A model generated the notes under the pieces. The model did no database searches. It was not told the DNA's origin and was given only the letters and a program-made list of their open reading frames with translations. 60,892 nucleotides of DNA, taken from contig CALKGM010000018.1 of NCBI GenBank assembly GCA_938084675.1, positions 1 through 60,892 on the forward strand, read 5' to 3'. The DNA comes from Candidatus Poseidoniaceae archaeon (GTDB lineage Archaea; Thermoplasmatota; Poseidoniia; Poseidoniales; Poseidoniaceae). The first letter of the stretch is position 1, and every line of letters begins with the position of its first letter. Shown piece by piece: positions 1 through 9,124 of the stretch. Both the position numbers and the translations under genes were made by a program.

Positions 1-752
1 AGAACCTTCACGCCAACTAGATTCGCTTGTGGGGCCATCCCAATGTGTTCGTAATTTGGTGCACCGGTTCCAGCGGTCGTACCTGCGCAGTGTGAGCCGT
101 GACCTTGGTCATCGTAAGGGAAAACTTCCGTCCCGTTGACCAACGAAGGGTTGTTGACTGGGTCGTAGAACCCAATCACTTTCGGGTCGTTGGTGGAATC
201 ATCATCATCAAGGTCGTCTAAACTTGCATGGGCTCCGTCAATTCCGGTGTCAATTATCGCAACCGTCACACCCGCGCCGTCATAGCCTGTTTCTTCCCAA
301 GCCGTGTCAACGCCGTGCAATACCGCAGCGTCTCCATTTTGAATGGTGAGGATGCTGTCAAGTTCAATCATAATCACTCCCGGAATGTTCAGAGTCTCGC
401 GAATCAAGTCAACATGAATACGCCCTGCGAGCGCATCAATATGGGTTAACTCCCACTGGTGTTCGTAACCAACTTCCCGTTCTAGCATAGCGATTTCGTC
501 TGCTGATGGCGTGTGGTCAAAGTCAATGATCAGTGGTAGAGTATTGTCTTCATCAAGGAAGATCGGGTTGTCTTTGTGAAGTTCCACCATGTCTCCGATA
601 GAATTCTTGTTTTGGTCAACCGTAGTCTCAACCCACCATCCTTCTTCCTGAGGCGAAGATTCCGATTCGACTTGGATGGGAGTTGCAAGAGCCAATGTTG
701 GTAGCAGCATCAATGTTAGACAAAATGCGCTTAGAAGTTTTTTGATTAGCAT
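1..752 (-). CDS. Secreted subtilisin-like serine protease (S8), 3' end outside window
   Basis: The gene reads leftward from the ATG at 750-752 and runs off the window edge, leaving about 250 N-terminal residues. It starts with a hydrophobic signal peptide (about residues 1-23), followed by a propeptide-like region. The S8 catalytic Asp lies in DTGIDGAH (D168) and the catalytic His in [10 protein letters not shown] (H218). The nucleophilic Ser is beyond the edge. An acidic run ([12 protein letters not shown]) between the two motifs may bind calcium. The start is supported by a GGTGAG ribosome-binding site a few bases upstream. It is probably an extracellular protease for degrading dissolved protein. 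The family call is secure; substrate and total length cannot be seen. Confidence 0.93.
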   Translation of the reverse strand, partial: MLIKKLLSAFCLTLMLLPTLALATPIQVESESSPQEEGWWVETTVDQNKNSIGDMVELHKDNPIFLDEDNTLPLIIDFDHTPSADEIAMLEREVGYEHQWELTHIDALAGRIHVDLIRETLNIPGVIMIELDSILTIQNGDAAVLHGVDTAWEETGYDGAGVTVAIIDTGIDGAHASLDDLDDDDSTNDPKVIGFYDPVNNPSLVNGTEVFPYDDQGHGSHCAGTTAGTGAPNYEHIGMAPQANLVGVKV

Positions 753-820
753 GGGCTCACCGATTAAATCCAAGCAGGTGGTCTTTTTGAACCCATTGGG
801 AACCTGTGAGGTGGCTTCTC

Positions 821-827
821 TTATACC
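821..827 (-). promoter_or_regulatory. Putative TATA box for the S8 protease gene
   Basis: On the minus strand this reads GGTATAA, about 70 bp upstream of the protease ATG. It would give a roughly 45-nt leader carrying the GGTGAG ribosome-binding site. The rest of the 753-922 gap holds no recognisable element for the rightward gene. Confidence 0.35.
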
Positions 828-922
828 AAGTGAATGCAATTTAGGGGATTGAAAACCCGTACATTGATTGAAAACACGGGTGAAATGTTATTACCTATTG
901 TTCGGAAAAAAAACCGATTGAC

Positions 923-3900
923 ATGGCAGCACCACGCAGAGCGAACCAAGGAGCCCCAAAAAGAACTCAGGCACCCATAGCCCAACCCTTAGCGCAAGCA
1001 GCATCTCCCTATCAAGGCGCTTTGTCTGCAACAACGCCTCAACCCGTTGCCCCTATTGTCACCGTTGGGCCACATGCATCAAAACAAAGTCAAGACCTGC
1101 TGATGTTGAAACTCTCCCAAGGCGTAATGATGGGTATTGGGTTTCTTGCAATATGGGGTGGAATCTTTAGCGTTGCTTTTGACGAGGAGGCGACAAACGA
1201 CAATTTCCTTGTCTTGTTCATCGGTGGATTAGCTTCGTTTTTAGTTTCTATAGGCATTATTGAACTACAAAGTAAAAAGAACAATTACAGATTGTACGAC
1301 ATCCACAACTATTTCCTCGGAATTGCATTCTTCTTCTCCACCATTGGAGTCTTGTGGGGTACACGATACTTGATGGGAGTCATGACGGGTACGTTTGAAC
1401 TCAGTTGGTTCGGTGAACCTGATTCATACACAACCACGGATTGGGCACCCAACGCCAACGGAATTTATGCGCAATTGGCCACATGTGTTTTGCTAACGTT
1501 CGGGCATTTCCGCCTCCTCAAGAGGTACTCGGGAGATACTGGATTTGGCTGGGGCGTCGCCACATATGCACCTATGGCCATCCTTTTGGCCGGAGTGGGC
1601 CCATGGATACGCTGGTCAGGGAATGTTGTGAGTTACGAACTTGGAATCAGCATCATAGTCATCTCCATTGTCTCGATGGAAATGGCTCTGCGTTCAAACA
1701 AGGCGCTTAACTTTGGAGTGGTTGCGTTTGCTTCAGGGCTCGTCCCTCTGGTCTATGAATTGCTCAATGATGTCCCTGATGATAGCAAAGGAGGGGCGTT
1801 GTCCCTGATGGTCTTCATCATTGCACTACAAGGCTACTACGCAGCTCGAAGTGACCTAAGAAAAGAAGTCATGGAACGTGCTTCTTTTTTCCTCGTAGGA
1901 CAAGTCGTTGTGGCGATTCTTGTTACGCGATCTGGTGATTTGAACCTCATCCTCGGGCCTTTCAGGGCAGCTGAATATGCTAGCTTGTCATCCTATGTGT
2001 CCCTCCCAGTAGTGCTTTGGTGCATGATGCTCCTCGCCTACTTCCCTGCTGTATTGCAACAACGGGTTCCATGGATGCCGATTGGCCTCGCCGTCAGCCT
2101 GGTGGCACTTCCAACAGCAACCTCAACGGTTCCATGGGTACTCAGCATCATAATGATTCCCTACATGGTATTCATCTCCAAGGTCGCAAGGGAATGGGTG
2201 GTTAACGTCACTGTTCTTGCCTTTGGAATCTCCTATCTCTTGACTGACCTTGGAGGCATCATGGAAGAAATCACGCCAAAAGAAACATTTGGAGGAACGA
2301 TCCTTCACATCCTTTTGCCCATCTTCATCGTCATCATTTCTGAAATGGGACGCAAGCAAGGGAAAATCAACACAATGGTGTCACTTGGCCTGCTCGGAAG
2401 TGTTGTCTGCTCACGTGCGATTCTTGATCCAGAGTGGTTTATGCCATGGTTGTTCATCGGATACATGTTTTATCTCAACATTGACATCGCCCTCAAATGT
2501 GATGCAGAAAGTTTCAGTGACCGCAAAGAACTGACCCTCTCTGCTGGATTCACTTCCCTCATTATTCTAGCATTGGGACTGTTCGACAAGTTGGAATTGC
2601 CCCCTTACGATATCTTTGACAAACTTTCACCAGACGGACTGGAACCGCAGTTCCTGATCTTAGGCATTGCTCTTTATTGCCTCTCAAGAATTATTGCAAC
2701 AAATGAGTTTGACCTCGGCTCATTATTTGCATGGTTGGACCAGGGACAATCAAATTCCCCAGCATACGACCCGGAGACCAACGCTTGGGTTGTACAAGTG
2801 CAAGAGGAAGAAAAAACACTGGATACCGTTCTTGAGCGAATGTGGACCCCTCTAGCGAGATTATCATTGCTCTGTTCTCTTCTTTTGTTCACGCTAAGTA
2901 TTGTATCAGTTAACGCCTATATCCAAAAGCCACAATGGATTCTCCTCATCGCAATACCGGTTGGCATCTTAGTGTGGGAAATTTATCAAATGGAACGAAT
3001 TGACTCAAAGACGAGAGCTGCTGGAGTTGGATTACTTGTCGCCATTGCGTTCCCAATAGCCATTGAACTCAAAGATGTAGCATATTATCTGATACCTGAC
3101 GGTAAAATGTTAATCGCTGGAGTCTTGCTTGACCTCCTCCTTGTCTCTGCTCCTCTCATCGTTAATGCGATCATCTCAAAGCGAGGAATCGACGAAGAAG
3201 GGTTGAACTTTTACGCTGATGCAACGGCCTATGTTCTGTTATTGATTCTCGCGACCTTGGATTCTTCTGGAGGATTATTGTTCGTCCCAATCCTCATTCT
3301 TGTGATGCTCCGAACGATTCAACACCGACATTATGGCACTGCTCTCTTTGCTCCGTTAGCCGTATTTATTATGGATGACGATTGGTTCTCTAGAGTCGGA
3401 ATCAGCAATAGAATACTCGGAGGCCTACCTTCTGACATCGAGATTTATCTCAGAGATTTTCACCTCGGGCCTTTTGCGGCTCTATCAGGTATCTTTGTGG
3501 CGGTCCACATGACCCTCATGCTCCTTGCGATGTACCGTGATTCAGAGCGTAATGCTGGATACCAAGAACTCGTTGCTCTCCTGTGGCTCGGACTTGCCTT
3601 TTTGTCGGTCCTTCCCGATGGATTTTGGTTGCCTACAATCATCACATACGTCATCATGAGTTACTTGTGGTATACGGAGAACAGTACTGCTTTGCCCTAC
3701 ATGCTTGGTGTCCTGTTCTTTTCCCTCTTCATAGGATTCGACAACAGTGATACCTTCGCAAATATTGATTCCGACAATTCATGGGCGTGGAGCGGATTCG
3801 TCACTGCATTGAACGGTGTGGCATTTGCAGTCATGCACCGAGCTAACATCTTCTTTAAGGTCGACGCGGCCAACGAGGACGAACAAAAGACACAAGACAC

Positions 3901-4975
3901 AACTGCACTCTTGAGTCAGCAAATCGCCAGCATCGGTTTCCTCATCAGCTACGATATCTTCTACGGAATTGGCCCACTGATCGCTCTGGCGATGATTGGG
4001 TACTCTACCTTCAAGAAAGGACAGACGACCAGCCTTCTCCTGTTCCCTCCGCTCCTCTCCTTTGCGGTAGTAAACATCATGATTCAAGGGAACATTGGAG
4101 AAAGTGAAATGCACACCACAATAGGTGGAGCAATCTTAGCGTTCCAGGGAATTATGTTTACACTGTTATCGAACAAGGATGACTTGGTTTATGATTGGGA
4201 GAATGTAGAATGGGAGAGCAATGACAGTTTCTTCCAATTCATGGACCGACTTGGCATTGCTGGGGTCGCTTATTCAGTAGTTGGCCTCTTCTTGGCCTTT
4301 GACGCCATTGATTTGGATTCTTTTGCTTACATCGCCATAACGGTGTACCTCGTAATTTTGGGCATCCAAGGATTTAGTGAAGAAAACGATGCACGCTGGC
4401 GCCGTGGAATCGGCGGATATGGATCTGTCCTGACCTCATTCCTGTTCACGACAACCCTTGAGAACGACCTGTTTGCTGCGATTGGAGTAGTCTTAATGGG
4501 TATTCTTGCTCTTGGATTCGGATTCCTCTTCATGCAACGAACAAATACTGAAGACATCTACGAACAAGGAGTCCTTCCTGTTGAAACCCCTATGCCGGAA
4601 CCTCTGGATGAAGAAGTGGAACCAGTTTCCCCTGAAGTACCTGAAGAAGAAGAGAAGACAGAGATGGTCGACTCCGAAGAAGCTGAAGAAACTGAAGAAA
4701 CTGAAATGGTAGAGGAGCCCGAGGTTCAGCAAGAACCTGCTGAGACGATCGCTAAAGATCCTGAACCCGTAGTTCAAACACCACCTGTAGAACAAATGCA
4801 TTCAGGGCTCCTGATGACCAAAGAAGGGTTTGCAGTTCGCTTGCCTGCTGATTCAGTGAACAACATCATCAAGTCCCTAGAAAAAACACCACACGAAGGG
4901 TTTTTGCCGGTAGTGGCCTTTTCGGAAAGTGGCCAAATCGTGTTGAATTTTGAATCAAAGGCCTCCGATGCTTGA
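923..4975 (+). CDS. Very large polytopic membrane protein of unknown function
   Basis: A 1350-residue protein that I do not recognise. The N-terminal 60 residues are rich in Ala, Pro and Gln and probably cytosolic. From about residue 65 to 1195 it is an almost unbroken series of hydrophobic segments, roughly 30 or more predicted membrane helices, interrupted near residues 605-640 by an acidic hydrophilic loop. A strongly acidic Glu/Pro-rich linker follows (about 1205-1285). The last 60 residues form a small soluble-looking domain (begins HSGLLMTKEGF, ends near LNFESKASDA). No transporter motif, catalytic motif or nucleotide-binding site is visible. The helix density resembles DUF2339-type giant membrane proteins, but I cannot show homology. 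It lies 48 bp upstream of orn on the same strand. Confidence 0.85.
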   Translation: MAAPRRANQGAPKRTQAPIAQPLAQAASPYQGALSATTPQPVAPIVTVGPHASKQSQDLLMLKLSQGVMMGIGFLAIWGGIFSVAFDEEATNDNFLVLFIGGLASFLVSIGIIELQSKKNNYRLYDIHNYFLGIAFFFSTIGVLWGTRYLMGVMTGTFELSWFGEPDSYTTTDWAPNANGIYAQLATCVLLTFGHFRLLKRYSGDTGFGWGVATYAPMAILLAGVGPWIRWSGNVVSYELGISIIVISIVSMEMALRSNKALNFGVVAFASGLVPLVYELLNDVPDDSKGGALSLMVFIIALQGYYAARSDLRKEVMERASFFLVGQVVVAILVTRSGDLNLILGPFRAAEYASLSSYVSLPVVLWCMMLLAYFPAVLQQRVPWMPIGLAVSLVALPTATSTVPWVLSIIMIPYMVFISKVAREWVVNVTVLAFGISYLLTDLGGIMEEITPKETFGGTILHILLPIFIVIISEMGRKQGKINTMVSLGLLGSVVCSRAILDPEWFMPWLFIGYMFYLNIDIALKCDAESFSDRKELTLSAGFTSLIILALGLFDKLELPPYDIFDKLSPDGLEPQFLILGIALYCLSRIIATNEFDLGSLFAWLDQGQSNSPAYDPETNAWVVQVQEEEKTLDTVLERMWTPLARLSLLCSLLLFTLSIVSVNAYIQKPQWILLIAIPVGILVWEIYQMERIDSKTRAAGVGLLVAIAFPIAIELKDVAYYLIPDGKMLIAGVLLDLLLVSAPLIVNAIISKRGIDEEGLNFYADATAYVLLLILATLDSSGGLLFVPILILVMLRTIQHRHYGTALFAPLAVFIMDDDWFSRVGISNRILGGLPSDIEIYLRDFHLGPFAALSGIFVAVHMTLMLLAMYRDSERNAGYQELVALLWLGLAFLSVLPDGFWLPTIITYVIMSYLWYTENSTALPYMLGVLFFSLFIGFDNSDTFANIDSDNSWAWSGFVTALNGVAFAVMHRANIFFKVDAANEDEQKTQDTTALLSQQIASIGFLISYDIFYGIGPLIALAMIGYSTFKKGQTTSLLLFPPLLSFAVVNIMIQGNIGESEMHTTIGGAILAFQGIMFTLLSNKDDLVYDWENVEWESNDSFFQFMDRLGIAGVAYSVVGLFLAFDAIDLDSFAYIAITVYLVILGIQGFSEENDARWRRGIGGYGSVLTSFLFTTTLENDLFAAIGVVLMGILALGFGFLFMQRTNTEDIYEQGVLPVETPMPEPLDEEVEPVSPEVPEEEEKTEMVDSEEAEETEETEMVEEPEVQQEPAETIAKDPEPVVQTPPVEQMHSGLLMTKEGFAVRLPADSVNNIIKSLEKTPHEGFLPVVAFSESGQIVLNFESKASDA

Positions 4976-5023
4976 TGTTCCGTCCTGCGAACAACAAAGA
5001 CCTGAGCCCACTCAGGGCAAAGC

Positions 5024-5572
5024 ATGAGTGAAACATCTCAACGGATGGTTTGGATTGACCTTGAAATGACTGGACTTGACCTTGAACGAGAATCCATCAT
5101 TGAAATTGCTACTGTGATTACTGATAGTGAACTCAACATCCTCGCCACTGGTCCAAATCTAGCGATTAAAGTCCAGCAAGAACTTCTTGACGGGATGGAT
5201 GAATGGAACACGAGGCACCATCATGGCAGTGGTTTAGTGCAGCGAATTCACGATGAGGGGGAGGAATTGAGTGATGCAGAACAAGCAACTGTTCAGTTCC
5301 TTAAAGAATGGATTGAACCTGGAACAGCCCCTCTATGTGGGAACAGCGTTTGGAACGACCGCCAGTTCCTTGCAAAGGAGATGCCCGCTGTTTTGGAGAT
5401 GCTTCATTATCGGATGATAGATGTATCAACCATCAAAGAACTTGCTCGCAGATGGTACCCTAAAACACCGTTTTATGCAAAAAAAGGCGCACATTTGGCC
5501 CTTGACGACATTCTCGAATCCATTGAAGAATTGAAGCACTTCAGGGAAAATCTGTTCATCCCTCAATCTTGA
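5024..5572 (+). CDS. orn: Oligoribonuclease (DEDDh 3'-5' exonuclease)
   Basis: This 182-residue protein matches the usual Orn length and finishes RNA decay by hydrolysing 2-5-nt oligoribonucleotides to mononucleotides. The DEDDh residues are visible: D12 and E14 in WIDLEMTGLD, D112 in GNSVWNDRQF, and H157 and D162 in AHLALDDI. The Orn-specific stretch YRMIDVSTIKEL is also present. Spacing of the acidic residues is essentially that of the E. coli enzyme. It follows the large membrane protein by 48 bp. Its 3' end overlaps the convergent XdhC-like gene by 10 bp. Orn is mainly a bacterial and eukaryotic family, so an archaeal copy suggests past transfer. Confidence 0.95.
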   Translation: MSETSQRMVWIDLEMTGLDLERESIIEIATVITDSELNILATGPNLAIKVQQELLDGMDEWNTRHHHGSGLVQRIHDEGEELSDAEQATVQFLKEWIEPGTAPLCGNSVWNDRQFLAKEMPAVLEMLHYRMIDVSTIKELARRWYPKTPFYAKKGAHLALDDILESIEELKHFRENLFIPQS

Positions 5573-6435
5573 CGCCACGTAGGTTCGCTTGGATCGGTTC
5601 TCTTGAAAGAAGACATGATTTGAGCAACCACAGCAACAGCAATCTCTTCTGGAGATTCAGCACCGATGTTCAATCCAATAGGACAAATCACTTGTTCCAA
5701 TAATGAACTTGGCAGACCCTGCCGCTCACATTCTGCACGGAAGGCCTGCCATTTTGACCGGCTTCCAATTACCCCAACCCGAGGGGCTGAAGAACCATCC
5801 AACGCCACTCCGTCTTGATTGAACAAAGCCAACAGACCTAGGAGTCGTTCTTGGTCTTCACTCCAGTCATGGCCCAAGAGTATGATGTCTGAAAACCGCT
5901 TCATGCTACTGAGAGATTCATCAGAGAGAAGGTCAGCAATCGTTTCGGATGAAAGAGATGCTGCGGAGGGATACAATTCGGTAGAAGCAAAATCTGGCCG
6001 TGTATCGTGTACAGAGTATGTCCAGCCGACTTGGTCAAGCAGTGTTGCAATGGCTTGACCGCAATGACCTCCGCCCATGATGAAGATATGTGGCATGGGA
6101 ATCATCACTTCCAGCGAGAGGGTAACTTGCCCACCGCATAATGAATCAAGGGGTTGTACTTCATAGCCCTTCGCCCCTTTATTTAGGCCGTAGGTCACCA
6201 CTTCAGCAGCAGGCGATGTTGATTCTTTGAGCAGGGTTTTGCAACGATTGAGGACTTTAAGTTCCAAACCAGCACCTCCAACTGTCCCCTCCCAACTGAA
6301 ACCAGGATACGTCATCGCAAGACGAGCGCCCGTTTTACCAGGAACGCTACCAGAGGTATTCAACACGGTTGCAAGAACGACCCTACGCTGTCCATTCAAC
6401 TGGCTCAAGGCCCATTGGAGCACACGAGCCGTCAT
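5563..6435 (-). CDS. XdhC/CoxI family molybdenum-enzyme maturation factor
   Basis: A 290-residue protein with both domains of the XdhC/CoxI family. The N-terminal domain (about 1-110) has the GSVPGKTGARL motif and a CGG-type motif (LCGGQVTL, C100). The C-terminal domain is a Rossmann fold with IFIMGGGHCGQAI (GGGHCG at 121-126). In bacteria XdhC binds molybdenum cofactor and promotes its sulfuration before insertion into xanthine dehydrogenase-type enzymes. The MocA-like gene lies 34 bp upstream on the same strand, so the two probably form an operon. No molybdenum hydroxylase is in the window, so the client enzyme is unknown. Its stop overlaps orn tail-to-tail by 10 bp. Confidence 0.88.
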   Translation of the reverse strand: MTARVLQWALSQLNGQRRVVLATVLNTSGSVPGKTGARLAMTYPGFSWEGTVGGAGLELKVLNRCKTLLKESTSPAAEVVTYGLNKGAKGYEVQPLDSLCGGQVTLSLEVMIPMPHIFIMGGGHCGQAIATLLDQVGWTYSVHDTRPDFASTELYPSAASLSSETIADLLSDESLSSMKRFSDIILLGHDWSEDQERLLGLLALFNQDGVALDGSSAPRVGVIGSRSKWQAFRAECERQGLPSSLLEQVICPIGLNIGAESPEEIAVAVVAQIMSSFKRTDPSEPTWRQD

Positions 6436-6469
6436 GTTCCTCCCTCACGGCTTGCCCTCATATCCCTTG

Positions 6470-7069
6470 TCATTGTTGGAAATAGGCGTGCAGTTCTACC
6501 GCCTCTTCGTGCAAGTTGCGAAGGGATTCAGGTGTATCGATGTTCAAGTGGAGCCACGGCCCATCAACAGGCACTTCTTGAAAAGAAACAATGTCCCGTA
6601 AAGGGGTAGCGCTTGAAGCAGAAAGAATGCGCTCCAAGTCAGCTCTAGAGAGGACGACTGGGTGGCCTTTCCTTCCTTGATGAACAGGACATACCGGTGC
6701 ATCATGTTCCATCAGAGCCTTCACGAGTGTTGCGTTCCAACCGGGCCGGTCTACAGGCGCCATGACCAACTTCCGAGGTAACCGACCAAGTTCAGAGTGA
6801 AGCGAAGAGATTCCGTTTTGGAGGCTACCAGTTCTTCCCATCTCAGGATGTGAGTTTATGCTCACAATCGCATCTGGAACCGCTAAAAGTACATCAACTG
6901 ACAATTCAGAACGAGTGACGACGACGATGGGGTCACATCCTGCTTTCTTGAGATGTTCATATGCCCACCATACCAATGGAGAGCCCTTGATGTCAACCAA
7001 TGATTTCGGTTCGCCTAGTCGAGAACTTGCACCTGCGGCGAGGATTACTCCGGGTACAGCGCGAGCCAT
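6470..7069 (-). CDS. MocA/MobA-like molybdenum-cofactor nucleotidyltransferase
   Basis: A 199-residue NTP-transferase-like protein. The nucleotide-binding signature LAAGASSRLGEPK is at residues 10-22, the metal-binding Asp in MAPVDRPG (D107), and a GRKGHPVVL segment near 132-140, as in MocA (CTP:molybdopterin cytidylyltransferase) and MobA relatives. The product would be a cytosine- or guanine-dinucleotide form of the cofactor. I chose the ATG at 7067-7069 because the family begins directly at the VILAAG strand; a TTG 48 bp upstream would add a basic, non-homologous extension. It is the first gene of the pair with XdhC, whose bacterial homologues act on the cytosine-dinucleotide cofactor. MocA and MobA specificity cannot be separated by eye. 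Confidence 0.88.
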   Translation of the reverse strand: MARAVPGVILAAGASSRLGEPKSLVDIKGSPLVWWAYEHLKKAGCDPIVVVTRSELSVDVLLAVPDAIVSINSHPEMGRTGSLQNGISSLHSELGRLPRKLVMAPVDRPGWNATLVKALMEHDAPVCPVHQGRKGHPVVLSRADLERILSASSATPLRDIVSFQEVPVDGPWLHLNIDTPESLRNLHEEAVELHAYFQQ

Positions 7070-7141
7070 GATGGTTCCAGCCGTTGCTAACAGATTGCTT
7101 TTCCTCTTTTTCTTCAAATAGAGTCAACCACAAAATCCGGC

Positions 7142-7915
7142 ATGAAGGTATGGAAAACGCCCCAATCATGGTCTGTCCAACAACGGACTGCCCATGAACG
7201 TGGACTTGAATTTCTCAAGTCCATATGCGATTCATCGCCACACATGGAGGTCATTCCTCTCCCTAACGGATTACCATCGGTTCGGATTAAGGGAAGGTCA
7301 AGGCGGTGGTATTCTCTAAAAGCTGTGCCTGAAAAAACAATTTTTGAGAATATGGTGGGCGAAATGGAATCCGGAGTTGTTTGGAGTTTTGACATCCGAG
7401 CAGCCCCTCGGAAAACAGATCTATTGGCTCTGAACGATTATTCTGTACGACTTTGCATTTACACCGAACGCGGGAGTAAAGAACTCCCCATCGGAGATCA
7501 AATTGCAACGATTGCACTTGGGTTGAGGGACGACCGTAGAACCGCAGTACGCATTGGTTTGGTAGCACAATTCGTCATCGCTCCAAGGGACGCTCTCCTC
7601 GACGTGTACAAGTTTACTGAAGAGGGCGTGGTATACAACGATGAAGTGTATTATCATGATGAATTAGAGTATGAGCCGAATCCTCCACGAACCCCTCAAC
7701 AGCGGCTTCTTGACATGACATACGATGCTGACCGTATCACACAAATGTTTGCGCAGGATGACCAAGCTCCTGCAAACGAACATGAGCATATGATTTTCCA
7801 AGAATGGTTTGATGGAAAAGAAGAGGTTGCGTACAACAAGCGGGATACACCCTGGCACCACGATGAGAATCAGATTTGGGACATCGAAGAGGCTTTTCTA
7901 CGAGGCTTGGATTAA
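7142..7915 (+). CDS. Conserved-looking protein of unknown function
   Basis: A 257-residue soluble protein that I do not recognise. It has no signal peptide or membrane segment. The central part (about 50-165) looks like a mixed alpha/beta domain. The last 90 residues are acidic and rich in Tyr, His and Trp (for example EEVAYNKRDTPWHHDEN). It starts 72 bp from the divergent MocA-like gene. Its TAA stop directly abuts the stop of the convergent acyl-CoA dehydrogenase with no intervening base. Codon use looks like that of its neighbours and the frame is uninterrupted, so it is probably a real gene. Confidence 0.8.
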   Translation: MKVWKTPQSWSVQQRTAHERGLEFLKSICDSSPHMEVIPLPNGLPSVRIKGRSRRWYSLKAVPEKTIFENMVGEMESGVVWSFDIRAAPRKTDLLALNDYSVRLCIYTERGSKELPIGDQIATIALGLRDDRRTAVRIGLVAQFVIAPRDALLDVYKFTEEGVVYNDEVYYHDELEYEPNPPRTPQQRLLDMTYDADRITQMFAQDDQAPANEHEHMIFQEWFDGKEEVAYNKRDTPWHHDENQIWDIEEAFLRGLD

Positions 7916-9064
7916 TCAAAAATCCTTTGTGATTTCACGTCCGATGATCATCCGTTGGACTTGAGAGGAACCTTCGTAAATTTGCATTACCTTTGCTCCG
8001 CGCATCAATCGGGCAACAGGGTATTCCTCGGAGTAACCGTAGCCTCCGTACACTTGAACTGCGTCGGTACTGACTTTCATGGCCATGTCGGCAGCAAAGC
8101 GTTTGGCGTGGGCAGCAGACTCAGTATTTCGAATTCCATTATCAAACTCGGAGGCAGATTTCCAAGTAAGCATTCTCGATGCCTCAATGCTGGTTTTCAT
8201 GTCCGCAAGCATAAATTGGACGGCTTGATGTTGGTGGAGAGGTTTACCGAATGTTTTACGCTCGTTTGAATAATTGAGTGCATGTTCGTATGCAGCCCTA
8301 CCGAGTCCCGTTGCATGTGCGGCGATGTTGGGTCTGCTCATGTCAAATGCTTTCATTGCGTTCATCCATCCACCGGATTCAGACTCTCCAATCAAGTGAC
8401 TTGCTGGGATCCGCACATTGTCAAAGGAAAGGGAGCGAGTGTCTGAGCATCGCTGCCCCATGTTGGTTTCTTTCTTTCCAAGCGTAAATCCAGGAGTGTC
8501 CTTTTCCACGATAAAGCCAGACATGCCGCGGTAGCCAGCGTCTGGGTCTGTCTTGGCTAGAACGAAGAAGAAATCCGCATATCCTGCCCCAGTGATCCAC
8601 ATCTTTGAACCGTTCAAGACGTATTCATCTCCATCACGAATAGCAGTAGTTTTGAGCGCTGCCACATCTGAACCTGCTCCAGGTTCTGTGATTGCATAGG
8701 AAGCCAGGGCTCCTTCTTCAGTAACTTTACGAAGCCAGATGTTCTTTTGTTCTTCAGTTGCTCCAGTGATGATAGGAGCACAAGCAAGGGCAGTAGCGTA
8801 GGCTGCAGTCGCAAAACCAGGGTCGCCCCAAGCCAATTCTTCGTTAACAAGTACTTCCTCTAGGGAACCAAGACCCGCCCCGCCATAGGCTTCAGGGATG
8901 TGAAGGTTGAGCAGGCCCATCTCATGCGCCTGACGGATCGTATCAATCGGATAGATTGATTCTTCGTCCCAATGTTCTGCGTTTGGACGGATTTCATCCA
9001 CTGCGAACTCATGAGCGAGTTCTTTGAGCATGGTTTGCATCTCATCAAGTTGGAAGTCGACCAT
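7916..9064 (-). CDS. Acyl-CoA dehydrogenase
   Basis: A 382-residue FAD enzyme that introduces the alpha-beta double bond into acyl-CoA thioesters in beta-oxidation or branched-chain amino acid breakdown. The two family signatures are present: YAITEPGAGSDVAALKT and the C-terminal GYGYSEEYPVARLMRGAK. The probable catalytic base is Glu in QIYEGSSQVQ (about E364), the position used by short- and medium-chain enzymes. I chose the ATG at 9062-9064 because it gives the family's normal length and N-terminus; an in-frame start at 9106 would add 14 unrelated residues. Chain-length preference cannot be told. With the thiolase at 39.6 kb and the E1 at 11 kb it suggests catabolism of fatty or branched-chain acids. 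Confidence 0.95.
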   Translation of the reverse strand: MVDFQLDEMQTMLKELAHEFAVDEIRPNAEHWDEESIYPIDTIRQAHEMGLLNLHIPEAYGGAGLGSLEEVLVNEELAWGDPGFATAAYATALACAPIITGATEEQKNIWLRKVTEEGALASYAITEPGAGSDVAALKTTAIRDGDEYVLNGSKMWITGAGYADFFFVLAKTDPDAGYRGMSGFIVEKDTPGFTLGKKETNMGQRCSDTRSLSFDNVRIPASHLIGESESGGWMNAMKAFDMSRPNIAAHATGLGRAAYEHALNYSNERKTFGKPLHQHQAVQFMLADMKTSIEASRMLTWKSASEFDNGIRNTESAAHAKRFAADMAMKVSTDAVQVYGGYGYSEEYPVARLMRGAKVMQIYEGSSQVQRMIIGREITKDF

Positions 9065-9124
9065 GATGTTCCCACGAGCCGCTCCCTTAAGGCGATTAGG
9101 ATTCACTGCCCGAGATTACTCCTT

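Noticed and set aside
3779-4114. Minus-strand 111-codon frame within the large membrane protein.
   Set aside because: Antisense shadow with low-likelihood composition.
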